A program made the translations under genes and the position numbers. Below are positions 9,401-17,424 of a DNA stretch of 64,000 nt, piece by piece. How positions within the stretch are numbered: the first letter of the stretch is position 1; each line of letters opens with the position of its first letter. Below the pieces are notes generated by a model. The model was not told the origin of the DNA. It saw only the letters and a program-made list of their open reading frames with translations, and searched no databases. The stretch comes from JALEFZ01 sp039820545 (GTDB taxonomy: Bacteria > Bacteroidota > Bacteroidia > J057): the NCBI GenBank assembly GCA_039820545.1, contig JBCBPW010000020.1, positions 1 through 64,000 on the forward strand, given 5' to 3'.

Positions 9401-9967
9401 ATGAATACCTTCCCCATCCTCGAAACACCCAGACTCCGACTGCGTCGCATGCAGACAAGTGACATTCCCTCGCTGCTGAAATATGTCAACAACACCAAAA
9501 TCACGGATCAGATCCTCAACTTTCCCTATCCTTATGTGGAAGAAGATGCCATTTTTCGGATGCACATCATTCTCCAAGGATTTAAGGAAAAACAGCGTTT
9601 TGTATTTGCCATTACCCAAAAAGAGGAAGATGAGTTGATAGGTGAAATCGGACTGCACTTGGACAAGGCAAGTAACAGAGCAGAAATGGGATACTGGCTA
9701 GGAGAGCCTTTTTGGAATCAGGGATTGATGAAAGAAGCCATTGGCCCTGTGTTAAAATTTGGATTTGAAGAAGTGAAGTTGCATAAAATCTTCGCGACAC
9801 ACTTCATCTCAAATCCCGCTTCAGGCAAAATCATGGAGCAAAATGGGATGATACGTGAGGCGGAAATGAAAGACCATTATAAGAAACAAGGGATATACGA
9901 GACCGTTTTTCAATATCGATTGACAAAAGAGGAATTTAAAACATTCAGACCCCGTTTGGAACAATGA
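9401..9967 (+). CDS. GNAT-family N-acetyltransferase, RimJ/RimL type
   Basis: The 188-residue protein starts ETPRLRLRRM, the typical opening of RimJ/RimL-like acetyltransferases (Acetyltransf_3). EMGYWLGEPFWNQGLMKEA forms the strand and acetyl-CoA-binding loop, and HKIFATHFISNPASGKIMEQ matches the conserved region ending in the N-x-A-S helix. These enzymes transfer an acetyl group from acetyl-CoA to an N-terminal amine or a small amine. The substrate cannot be read from sequence. A perfect 18-bp stem follows about 30 bp downstream. Confidence 0.9.
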   Translation: MNTFPILETPRLRLRRMQTSDIPSLLKYVNNTKITDQILNFPYPYVEEDAIFRMHIILQGFKEKQRFVFAITQKEEDELIGEIGLHLDKASNRAEMGYWLGEPFWNQGLMKEAIGPVLKFGFEEVKLHKIFATHFISNPASGKIMEQNGMIREAEMKDHYKKQGIYETVFQYRLTKEEFKTFRPRLEQ

Positions 9968-9995
9968 AAATCTAGCTAAAAAGCAGTGATGAAAG

Positions 9996-10036
9996 CTATT
10001 TTGGGGGATTTAGCCTCACTAAATCCCCCAAAATAG
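9996..10036. terminator. Perfect 18-bp stem-loop between convergent genes
   Basis: CTATTTTGGGGGATTTAG (9996-10013) and its exact reverse complement (10019-10036) flank a 5-nt loop CCTCA. It lies between the GNAT gene and the convergent HTH gene, so a bidirectional terminator is the simplest reading, although no long T-tract follows. A short mobile palindrome is the alternative. Confidence 0.6.
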
Positions 10037-10155
10037 ATGAAGTTCAGGTTCTGAAAGCACAAACTTTTCGCAGATTTGAGGTCTCAAACATGGTCTTATA
10101 TCCTCCCAATAGCATAAGGATAGATGACTTTGAGCCCTGATACAGTCCTCTCATC

Positions 10156-10455
10156 TTAGCCTATTCCTTTGATGATCTCCTCTAATGCCTTGAGATGGTC
10201 TTCAAATGCTTTGCGGCCTTCGGGCGTCGCTTGATAGGTCGTATGCGGTTTTCGGTTGATGAATTCCTTTTTCTCGTCGATATATGCGTGCTTGCGAAGC
10301 TGCTTGATATGGGAGGCAAGGTTCCCATCGGACTGACCCAGGGTGGTTTTCAAATGGCTATAATGCACCCAATCCTCCACCATCAGTAGGGACATGATGC
10401 CAAGGCGCACCTTGCTTTCAAATACTTTGTCTAGTCTATTGAGGGCTTCCTTCAC
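10156..10455 (-). CDS. Winged-helix transcriptional regulator (HTH_34 type)
   Basis: A 99-residue regulator if read from GTG at 10453-10455, which gives VKEALNRLDKVFESKVRLGI, the usual start of this family. Longer in-frame starts would add residues that do not fit. The winged helix spans about residues 15-85: VRLGIMSLLMVEDWVHYSHL, then LGQSDGNLASHIKQL as recognition helix and GRKAFEDH as the closing helix. Such proteins regulate their own operon or membrane partners. The gene overlaps the 3' end of the upstream membrane-protein gene by 20 bp, so the two are probably translationally coupled and functionally linked. Confidence 0.88.
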   Translation of the reverse strand: MKEALNRLDKVFESKVRLGIMSLLMVEDWVHYSHLKTTLGQSDGNLASHIKQLRKHAYIDEKKEFINRKPHTTYQATPEGRKAFEDHLKALEEIIKGIG

Positions 10456-11089
10456 GCTGTCGTTCGTACTTGAAATACATAATGATACCGTAGAGAATGT
10501 GCAATACCCCAAACCCTATGGCCCAAAAAATAATCGATGAGCCTGGCATCATACCTGATACTAAGCCTAACCCAATCTCTACCAGACCCAGCTGGTAGAT
10601 TTCTTGATGCGTATATTTCCCTGCATTGACGAGTGCCAATCCGTAAAAGATCAGTGTAGCAGGACCTACCAGTTTCCCAAACCCATGATAAGTTAGGAGT
10701 ATACAAAATAAAGCACCAGCTACGAGGGGAATTAGCATATTTAACAACACCTTCCTTGAGCTGGGGGACCACAAGCGCTGCCCACGTTTTTGTGCATTGC
10801 GGCGGGTGAAAACAAACGCAAGCGTAGCCGCGATGAGCAAGATGCCTAGGGCAATCAGGACCAGCGTCGCCAATTGAGAAAGTTTCACTGTAATGACGAC
10901 ACTCCGTGAGGCCATCTGGCCATACAAACCCTGACCTTCAAGGTAGAGATAGGTGACAGCTGCTCCGATCAAGGCGACGATGCCTGCACTGACACCCGAA
11001 AGGCCGCTGAGCGAAAGAAATCGGGTGGATTCTGCCATCATTTGGCGTATAGCCGTGATGTCTTCGAGTTGTTGCTTGTATTCATTCAT
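10436..11089 (-). CDS. Multi-pass membrane protein paired with the HTH regulator
   Basis: A 217-residue protein read from ATG at 11087-11089 (MNEYKQQLEDITAIRQMMAE). An upstream in-frame start would add 28 residues but fits the family less well. It begins with a short cytoplasmic helix, then FLSLSGLSGVSAGIVALIGA, followed by about five or six membrane helices. I know this family only as the uncharacterised membrane partner of HTH_34 regulators in Bacteroidota. The overlap with the regulator gene suggests joint expression, and the membrane protein may be the regulator's sensor or target. No enzyme motif is seen. Confidence 0.8.
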   Translation of the reverse strand: MNEYKQQLEDITAIRQMMAESTRFLSLSGLSGVSAGIVALIGAAVTYLYLEGQGLYGQMASRSVVITVKLSQLATLVLIALGILLIAATLAFVFTRRNAQKRGQRLWSPSSRKVLLNMLIPLVAGALFCILLTYHGFGKLVGPATLIFYGLALVNAGKYTHQEIYQLGLVEIGLGLVSGMMPGSSIIFWAIGFGVLHILYGIIMYFKYERQREGSPQ

Positions 11090-11189
11090 CCAGAAAGTGC
11101 TTTGTAATCCAAAGTAATGGTTTATGATGTTAAATCCAATCTTTGCGACCAACGCGGAGGTAGAGGCTAGCACTAGCTATTCTTTCTCC

Positions 11190-11540
11190 TTACTCCATCG
11201 TTTCCTTAGCTGCCGCCACTACTTTCTTGGTATTGCCCACAAATATTTGGTCTCCCACCATGATCACAGGTCGTTTCAAAAAGGTGTACTCATCCAATAT
11301 ATGCTGTCGGTAGTCTTCCTCGCTCAACTCCTGCTCATGCAATCCCAATGCACGATATTTCATCGCTCTCCGACTGAATAAAGCCTCGTAAGAGCCTGCC
11401 AAGTCTTTCATGCGATCAACTTCCTCCGCTGTCATCGGCTCAGACTTGATTTCTCTCATCACTACATCTGAACCAAGATTGAGTTCGCCGATGATGCGCT
11501 TACACGTGCTACAAGTAGATAAATAAAATATTTGGGTCAT
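11190..11540 (-). CDS. ArsC/Spx-family thioredoxin-fold protein
   Basis: The ATG at 11538-11540 gives 116 residues starting MTQIFYLSTCSTCKR. The C10-S-T-C13 pair sits at the N-terminal end of the first helix, as in Spx and Spx-like members of the ArsC family (PF03960). RPVIMVGDQIFVG contains the conserved cis-proline. ArsC reductases have a single catalytic Cys followed by Lys-x-x-Arg; the CxxC form points to a redox-active or Spx-like role rather than proven arsenate reduction. The longer frame to 11627 adds an atypical cysteine-rich leader and is probably not translated. It lies 100 bp upstream of the membrane-protein/HTH pair on the same strand. Confidence 0.85.
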   Translation of the reverse strand: MTQIFYLSTCSTCKRIIGELNLGSDVVMREIKSEPMTAEEVDRMKDLAGSYEALFSRRAMKYRALGLHEQELSEEDYRQHILDEYTFLKRPVIMVGDQIFVGNTKKVVAAAKETME

Positions 11541-11735
11541 TGTCTTCAGATTTAAGGTCACAAAGATGAGAAAAATACGGTAGGCCCAAACCCCTCTTTT
11601 ACAAAAAACGCAAAGGAACCTTTTCATCCCACAGAGAAAAATTGGATATTGTATAGATAAATCAAGGGAGTGAGTTTACCTCATGCGTTGTACATTAAGC
11701 CCATCATTCCCTTGCTTATCTTTCAGTTCTGAGGA

Positions 11736-12416
11736 ATGAGAAAATTCATTTACGCTATCATCGCGCTGATCGTCACGATCGTATTGGCTGCTGTCTTCTT
11801 CACAGCTATTCTCCCCAACATGATGCCTAACATACCAGATCTACCTGATCTTGAACCTGAGGAAATTATCCAGGTACATACAGTCATTGTGGAAGAGATC
11901 AGTGGAATGGGCAAAATGGAGCTAGTCAAATATAAGTTTAGCGACATCGTCAAGCATCAGGTAAAGATCGATTACTGGCCAGATCCAGAAGTAAGGCTTC
12001 AGGCATTTGGGGAGACCGTAGCGTGTATTGATTTTACCAAAATTGATAGTGCGGACATCTTCGTCCAAGGAGACTCCATTTATATCACTTTGCCTAATCC
12101 CGAGATTTGCTATTCCAAGATCGACCATGAGCGGTCCGAGATTGTCAATACGCAGTACACCTCTATTTACTCAGAAGGAAACAAAGTCATCCAACAGACC
12201 TTCCTTATTGCAGAGCAGAAGCTCATGGAGTCGGCCATGACCTACGGGATCATGGATAGTGCACGCAGCAAGGCTCAGACTGTCTTGCGTCCGATTCTTC
12301 GCAACATCGCCCAGAAACAAGTCTTCCTCCAATTTCCTCCTCCTCCCATTCAGGTCGCTCCGACACCTGAGGAGCAAAATAAACCTACGATCCCTTCAGC
12401 CATTAGAACGGGCTAG
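11736..12416 (+). CDS. DUF4230 membrane-anchored protein
   Basis: A 226-residue protein with one N-terminal helix (residues 4-30, FIYAIIALIVTIVLAAVFFT) and an extracytoplasmic domain. The segments TVIVEEISGMGKMELVKY, VACIDFTKI and GDSIYITLPNPEI match the DUF4230 family, which has a beta-rich domain of unknown function. The C-terminal helix (AQTVLRPILRNIAQ) followed by a proline-rich tail is also typical. It is probably anchored in the inner membrane facing the periplasm. It is divergent to the ArsC-like gene with a 195-bp spacer, and about 480 bp without a gene follow. Confidence 0.88.
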   Translation: MRKFIYAIIALIVTIVLAAVFFTAILPNMMPNIPDLPDLEPEEIIQVHTVIVEEISGMGKMELVKYKFSDIVKHQVKIDYWPDPEVRLQAFGETVACIDFTKIDSADIFVQGDSIYITLPNPEICYSKIDHERSEIVNTQYTSIYSEGNKVIQQTFLIAEQKLMESAMTYGIMDSARSKAQTVLRPILRNIAQKQVFLQFPPPPIQVAPTPEEQNKPTIPSAIRTG

Positions 12417-12893
12417 ATGAAACGCTTTATGAGATCAGGTATAAATTGTGCTTCATTTTCCTATCCTGATCTTGTTTGCTGTTGGTTACAGATTCCTTCA
12501 TAGGCAGGTGAATTCCCTATTTTCGTTATGGCTTGCAAGTGCTAGTAAATGGAAACATACACTTTTTCTAATGTGTGTGTATACGTCAATTGAACCTGCA
12601 CTCACAGGCTCTATTACCTTTTTTTATTGACGTACTTACAGCGGAATATTCGCCTTTGATCCTACCTCGTTTCTCTTCCTCTTTTGTGTGAACTATTCCT
12701 GATCCATTCTCCTACTTTCCTTTTGCCTCTCTTCAAAACACTGACATCTGTCTCACATTCGATGACAGGAAAGCTCCCTTTGCTGACAAGACACTATAAT
12801 GAATGTATCTATACATTAAGTTAGGAGCATATTCTTTACAGGAGTCCCTGCAAATCAACCTATTTTCTTTCACCATAAACAACCTAGTGACTT
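12417..12893. other. Intergenic region, no gene seen
   Basis: No convincing coding frame on either strand. TCCCTTTGCTGACAAGA (12775-12791) closely matches a word at 3726-3742. The last 100 bp are AT-rich and probably hold the promoter of the following lipoprotein gene, but no clear promoter was identified. Confidence 0.5.
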
Positions 12894-15275
12894 ATGACAG
12901 CTATAAAAATGAATGTAAATCTGTACTTATGTATATTGGCCCTTGCCTCTGTACTGATCAGCGGATGTTCCTCTTTTGGGAATCGTATAGAAAATGAAGA
13001 ACAACTCGCCCGAATCCAAGATACCTGGATCAGAGTCTTGAGCAACAACCCCGGAAATGATAACATGCGTGTAGACGTATCCGACTCCGACGGTATCATC
13101 ATTGATCCTGCCAATAGCGGATTTCGTCTCAATGAAACCAAGTGGCAAGGGATTTCTCCCCAAGGTGAAAGCCTCTACGAATACCAAGAACTCGGATCTG
13201 ATGGCAACTATTACGCTGCGACAATGAGCTTGGGAACAGACGATACGCTTCGTATCAGCGTCGGAGCTAGTGGCGCAGGCAATGTGCAAAAATGGGTCAG
13301 AATATCCGCTTACACTTCAGGTTCTACAGGTGCGATCGTCAATCTCACCAATAGCTGGATTCGTGTAAAGTCCAACAATCCTGCCAATGATGGGATGGAA
13401 GTCACAGTCGCTGGTACACAAGCTGAAGTAACGGATAATCCTAAATCCAGCTTTCCTCTCGGTGCACTCAAGTGGATCAATATCGCATGGTCAGGTGGAA
13501 AAAATTACAACTATGATGAGTTGGGAAGTGATGGAAATTACTATCCTTCTAGAATGGTCCTCGACGGTGATACACTACGCCTTACGGTAGACTACAATGG
13601 ATCTGGCAACCAGCAGCGTTGGGTGAAGAAAGATGCCTTTACACCTGGCGGAGCAGAAACCGTTACACTCGATTGCTCGAATATCAGCTCCTCTACGACT
13701 CTTACAAACGGTGCAGCAGCTGTAGATTACATCGTACCTTCTGGTTGTGTGCTCAACGTCATCGCTGAGCTACGTATCGAAGCGGGAACAGTCATCGAGT
13801 TTGAGGAGAACTCAGGTTTGGGCGTCTATGACAATGGCAAATTGATCGTACAAGGTACTTCAGCTGAGCCTGTCATCATGCGTGGAACCGAAAGCATCAA
13901 AGGATGGTGGAGAGGCATTCACTTGGAGTCTGCGCTTTCTAGCTCTATCGAAAATGCAGAAATATCTGATGCAGGTAGAAACTATGTTTACTGCTGTAAT
14001 CCCATCGCGACTATCTATGTCAAGAACCCTGGAAATGTAAGCTTTAGAAATATGACGCTGAGCAATGGGGATGCCGCAGGGATCTACATCCGTACGGGTG
14101 CCAAAGTCACAGAGTACGACAACGTAACCATCACGACGCACAATTCTTACCCACTCTCTATCGGTTTTGAAATAACCAAAGACTTGGATGGTAATGGCTC
14201 TGACTATACAGGAAACAGTGAAGACTTTGTCTACGTCTTTGGATCAGACTCTCGTGTGGATAATGAAGTGAAGGATCTGAATGTACCGTACCTGTTTGAA
14301 GGAGAAGTGTTTGACATTACCAAAAGACTGGATGTCGAAGCTGGAACTGAAATTGTCTTTGAAGCTGGAGGCGGCTGGGGTGTTTTCGATGATGGAATCT
14401 TGTCTATCAACGGGACTTCTGGAAGCCCTGTGACAATGCGTGGAGAGCAATCGACACGCGGCTACTGGAGAGGTATCCACGTAGAGACTAACAGCCTCAG
14501 CAACAAGATTGAACACGCCGTCATCTCCGAAGCAGGATCCGATTATGTCTATTGCTGTAACACCATCGCTTCTCTTTTCCTCAAAGAAGGTAAATTGAAA
14601 CTTAGCCATACATCTCTTAAAAATGGAGCCAATTATGGTGTATACGCAGGGAAAGACTTTGAATTCAACGGCTACAATGACAACTCGATCACTACGCACA
14701 CGAGTTCTCCTATGTATATTCCTGCAAATACAGCGGGTGACTTGGATAGCTTAAGCTCTAGTTATACAGGTAATGACGATGATTACATCCGCATCTATGA
14801 CTCACAGGTCGATGAAGCTAGGAGCTGGCACAAAAACGATGTCCCTTACCTCTTCGAGTCTGTTACAGACATCATTGAGCCATTGAGAATCTTCCAAGGA
14901 ACAGATATGGTCTTTGAGGCAAATGCAGGCTTAGGTGTCTACGACAATGGATCACTTTACGTAAGCGGTCGTTCTGGGCAACTGGTCAAGTTCAGAGGCT
15001 TGAACAACGTATCAGGATACTGGAGAGGAATCCACTCAGAAACAAACAGTGCCGCCAATGTCATCAACTACGCAGAGATCACAAACGCAGGCACCAACTA
15101 TGTATACTGCTGTAACTCGATTGCCAATCTCTTCCTAAGAGACGGTATCATGACAGTCACCAACAGTAGCATAACGAAAGGTGGTGGATGTGGCATCTTC
15201 GTGAGAAGTGGCGCGACCCTTACAGAAAGTAACAACACATTCTCAGATAATACAGATGGCAACATTTGTCAATAG
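12894..15275 (+). CDS. Lipoprotein with N-terminal repeat pair and three beta-helix modules
   Basis: A 793-residue protein with a lipobox (LISGC, cysteine at residue 25). The start at 12894 leaves Lys5 in the signal n-region, whereas ATG 12909 would have no charge. Residues about 40-245 are two related units of about 95 residues, each starting WIRV-SNNP and containing ELGSDGNYY. From about residue 255 a module of about 170-180 residues occurs three times, the last one truncated. Each contains WRGIH, then YVYCCN (followed by PIA, TIA or SIA), and the first two end with a Y-T-G-N segment. These repeats resemble right-handed beta-helix surface proteins. The paired cysteines are unusual. It is probably a surface lipoprotein, perhaps adhesive or glycan-binding. 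Confidence 0.82.
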   Translation: MTAIKMNVNLYLCILALASVLISGCSSFGNRIENEEQLARIQDTWIRVLSNNPGNDNMRVDVSDSDGIIIDPANSGFRLNETKWQGISPQGESLYEYQELGSDGNYYAATMSLGTDDTLRISVGASGAGNVQKWVRISAYTSGSTGAIVNLTNSWIRVKSNNPANDGMEVTVAGTQAEVTDNPKSSFPLGALKWINIAWSGGKNYNYDELGSDGNYYPSRMVLDGDTLRLTVDYNGSGNQQRWVKKDAFTPGGAETVTLDCSNISSSTTLTNGAAAVDYIVPSGCVLNVIAELRIEAGTVIEFEENSGLGVYDNGKLIVQGTSAEPVIMRGTESIKGWWRGIHLESALSSSIENAEISDAGRNYVYCCNPIATIYVKNPGNVSFRNMTLSNGDAAGIYIRTGAKVTEYDNVTITTHNSYPLSIGFEITKDLDGNGSDYTGNSEDFVYVFGSDSRVDNEVKDLNVPYLFEGEVFDITKRLDVEAGTEIVFEAGGGWGVFDDGILSINGTSGSPVTMRGEQSTRGYWRGIHVETNSLSNKIEHAVISEAGSDYVYCCNTIASLFLKEGKLKLSHTSLKNGANYGVYAGKDFEFNGYNDNSITTHTSSPMYIPANTAGDLDSLSSSYTGNDDDYIRIYDSQVDEARSWHKNDVPYLFESVTDIIEPLRIFQGTDMVFEANAGLGVYDNGSLYVSGRSGQLVKFRGLNNVSGYWRGIHSETNSAANVINYAEITNAGTNYVYCCNSIANLFLRDGIMTVTNSSITKGGGCGIFVRSGATLTESNNTFSDNTDGNICQ

Positions 15276-15294
15276 GTTGGTTCACTAGGCAACA

Positions 15295-15325
15295 GGTCTC
15301 CTCGAATTCGGGGAGGCCTTTTTTT
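15295..15325 (+). terminator. Terminator of the beta-helix lipoprotein gene
   Basis: GGTCTCC (15295-15301) pairs with GGAGGCC (15312-15318) and is followed by seven T residues. Confidence 0.75.
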
Positions 15326-15386
15326 ATGATGGTCCATACCTTCACCTTTGAAAAGGTAAGGGGACAGATTTGGGATGAATGAAAAT

Positions 15387-15415
15387 AAAAGGAGGCTTTA
15401 AAACGGCCTCCTTTT
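15387..15415. terminator. Bidirectional terminator hairpin
   Basis: AAAAGGAGGC (15387-15396) pairs perfectly with GCCTCCTTTT (15406-15415) around a 9-nt loop. It has A and T tracts on both sides, between two convergent genes. Confidence 0.75.
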
Positions 15416-15520
15416 ACTTTGAATATAAGACCATGTTTGAAACTTCAAATCTGATCTAAGTCCTTGATCAAATAAAATTAGAAAGCTTATACATATTCTG
15501 AGGCGCTGTATACGTTCAAA

Positions 15521-16969
15521 TTACTTGGTCAGAATCATCCGCTTGGTGGCAATCTCTTCTCCGTCTATGATCAAAGAATACAGATACATGCCTGCTTCTA
15601 GCGAGTTGCCATCGATGGTCAGTCCATCCTTGGGTAAGTCATCATATGTCTGAATCTGACGCCCTTGCATATCAAACAATAGAATGGCCGCTTGTCCATA
15701 TTGCTGAGGGAGTTGATAGCGAATGAGGGTGTTTTCGGAGAATGGATTCGGAGTATTTTGGAACAAGGTTGCTTTGCCAAATGTACCTAAAGCAGCAGGC
15801 TCAGTGACAGGTGTCGTTGCATTGTCTTTCACCTGTGCCTGAAGCATTTGGATTTGTTGTTGTTGCTCCTGCACGGCTTTGGTAAGGATGGAAATCAACC
15901 CCAGATAGTTGACAGAAAGATACTCAAAAGGCGTCGCCTCCATAGCCTCTGGATCCAACTGGTTGGGATGCGCAGACTCTGTAACGAGTTCAGGAAATAC
16001 TTCCTGGAGTTCTTGTGCGACAAATCCGTGTTGCAAGCCTTTGGCAAGGGACATCTGGGGATATTCTTCACGATCAAAGAAATACGTCGTGGGTTGAAGC
16101 TGCATGATGCGATCAAGTGCCTGTGTCTCCTCTTTGATCTCGCGCTTGAGCCTCACGTCCGAGCCAGAGGAAAAAGCACCTGTTACTGTCACATCTCCAT
16201 CGAAGAACCCTGCAAAACCAGATCCAATCATCTGGAAGAATCCTGCATAATTATTGGTATTGATACTGCTTGTCTTCACGATAGATTCTACCCCAAAGGT
16301 AGATTGACTAGACTGTACGCCTCGCGTGACGACGGCTTGATATCCTCTTAGTACGTCCTTGCCCGAGGAGTTCACAGTGCTACGGGCACCCCAGACAGGA
16401 GATGAGGCATCCACTCCGATGTATGATCCAGAAATCGCCAAGATGGCTGTTTCGGGACTTTTCCCCCCTTTCTTGATGACGGTCAGCCCTGTGTTGGCAG
16501 AGGGATTGGATTCGTTGACTCCCACAGAGTTGCTAGCAGCGACTGTCAAGACATCAGTGAACTTTCCCGCAAACTGATCGGCAATGAAGCGAAGACGAAT
16601 TTTGGAATTTTTATTCTCTCCAAATCCAATGACCAAATCTTCTGGTGAAGGGAAACTCGATATAACAGAAGGAGAAGTGACGAGATTGAATACAGCAAAC
16701 TGTGAATTACGCTGTAGTCTCAGTCCGTAAACCGTCGGTAAGCCAGGGATAATAGGAGATTGCCCTAGCGCGGCCCAGTTTGACCCTAGCCCGACGATGT
16801 CCCCAAAGGTCCCAGACTGACGATGCCCCAAGGGACCTGTTCCCGCAAAATTAGTAGCTGTAGCAAATTGAATGGTCCCATTGGGTGTACCGACTTGGGC
16901 GTGCAGTGTGTGAGATGCCACGAGTCCGATCCAGATGATCGCACTGAGCAACAGTAGTTTTACTTGCAT
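15521..16969 (-). CDS. Secreted protein with S74 intramolecular chaperone domain and T9SS tail
   Basis: A 482-residue protein with a signal peptide (cleavage after TLHAQ). Residues about 280-375 form the peptidase S74 chaperone domain first known from phage tail spikes: SDVRLKREIKEETQALDRI, then HGFVAQELQEVFPELV and YLGLISILTKAVQE. In that family the domain drives trimerisation and may cut itself off. A T9SS type A sorting domain follows (FQNTPNPFSENTLIRYQLP to GMYLYSLIIDGE). The N-terminal half is beta-rich and glycine-rich with no recognised domain. It is probably a trimeric surface or secreted fibre-like protein. Having both an S74 domain and a T9SS tail in one chain means self-cleavage would separate the N-terminal part from the sorting signal. 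Confidence 0.88.
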   Translation of the reverse strand: MQVKLLLLSAIIWIGLVASHTLHAQVGTPNGTIQFATATNFAGTGPLGHRQSGTFGDIVGLGSNWAALGQSPIIPGLPTVYGLRLQRNSQFAVFNLVTSPSVISSFPSPEDLVIGFGENKNSKIRLRFIADQFAGKFTDVLTVAASNSVGVNESNPSANTGLTVIKKGGKSPETAILAISGSYIGVDASSPVWGARSTVNSSGKDVLRGYQAVVTRGVQSSQSTFGVESIVKTSSINTNNYAGFFQMIGSGFAGFFDGDVTVTGAFSSGSDVRLKREIKEETQALDRIMQLQPTTYFFDREEYPQMSLAKGLQHGFVAQELQEVFPELVTESAHPNQLDPEAMEATPFEYLSVNYLGLISILTKAVQEQQQQIQMLQAQVKDNATTPVTEPAALGTFGKATLFQNTPNPFSENTLIRYQLPQQYGQAAILLFDMQGRQIQTYDDLPKDGLTIDGNSLEAGMYLYSLIIDGEEIATKRMILTK

Positions 16970-17424
16970 GATAATTGTTTTTAGGGTTTAGAAAAATGAC
17001 ATGTAAGTACCCCTCCAACAACTTCCAATTGATTTCGTTTGCTGAAATTTATTATTTCTATAAATGAATATAATATCTATACAAAACATTCATTTTGTCG
17101 ATCAAAAATATTATTCCCCATCCGTCTAGTTTGTCCACCAAGGAAAGCAAAAACTATTTTCTCCTCTTAAATTTGCTGTATTCTCATCACACATTAGTCT
17201 CATTTATTTTCATAGCTCATAAGCTTCATATATAAAAACATAATTTCTTACGCCTTATTTAAGCTAAATCCAAGATCGTCTTCAAGCATATACAGGTGCC
17301 AAAAGCATTTAAGCACCATCTACCACAAGGGTCATCTATAGAATCTACCTCAATCTTACATCTCGCGGTATACCGTGAGTATAATCTTTACATTTGCATG
17401 TTACACAACTAAACCCTAATTGAT
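16970..17424. promoter_or_regulatory. Divergent control region of the S74 protein and PAS regulator genes
   Basis: This 455-bp AT-rich spacer separates two divergent genes. TACATTTG (17389-17396) fits the Bacteroidota -7 element (TAnnTTTG) and lies 29 bp before the ATG at 17425. Just upstream, CTCGCGGTATACCGTGAG (17362-17379) is an 18-bp palindrome with a single mismatched base pair, well placed as an operator. No gene is seen. Confidence 0.55.

Noticed and set aside
11190..11540. An arsenate resistance operon
   Set aside because: The protein has a CxxC motif rather than the ArsC active site, and no arsR, arsB or acr3 gene is nearby.
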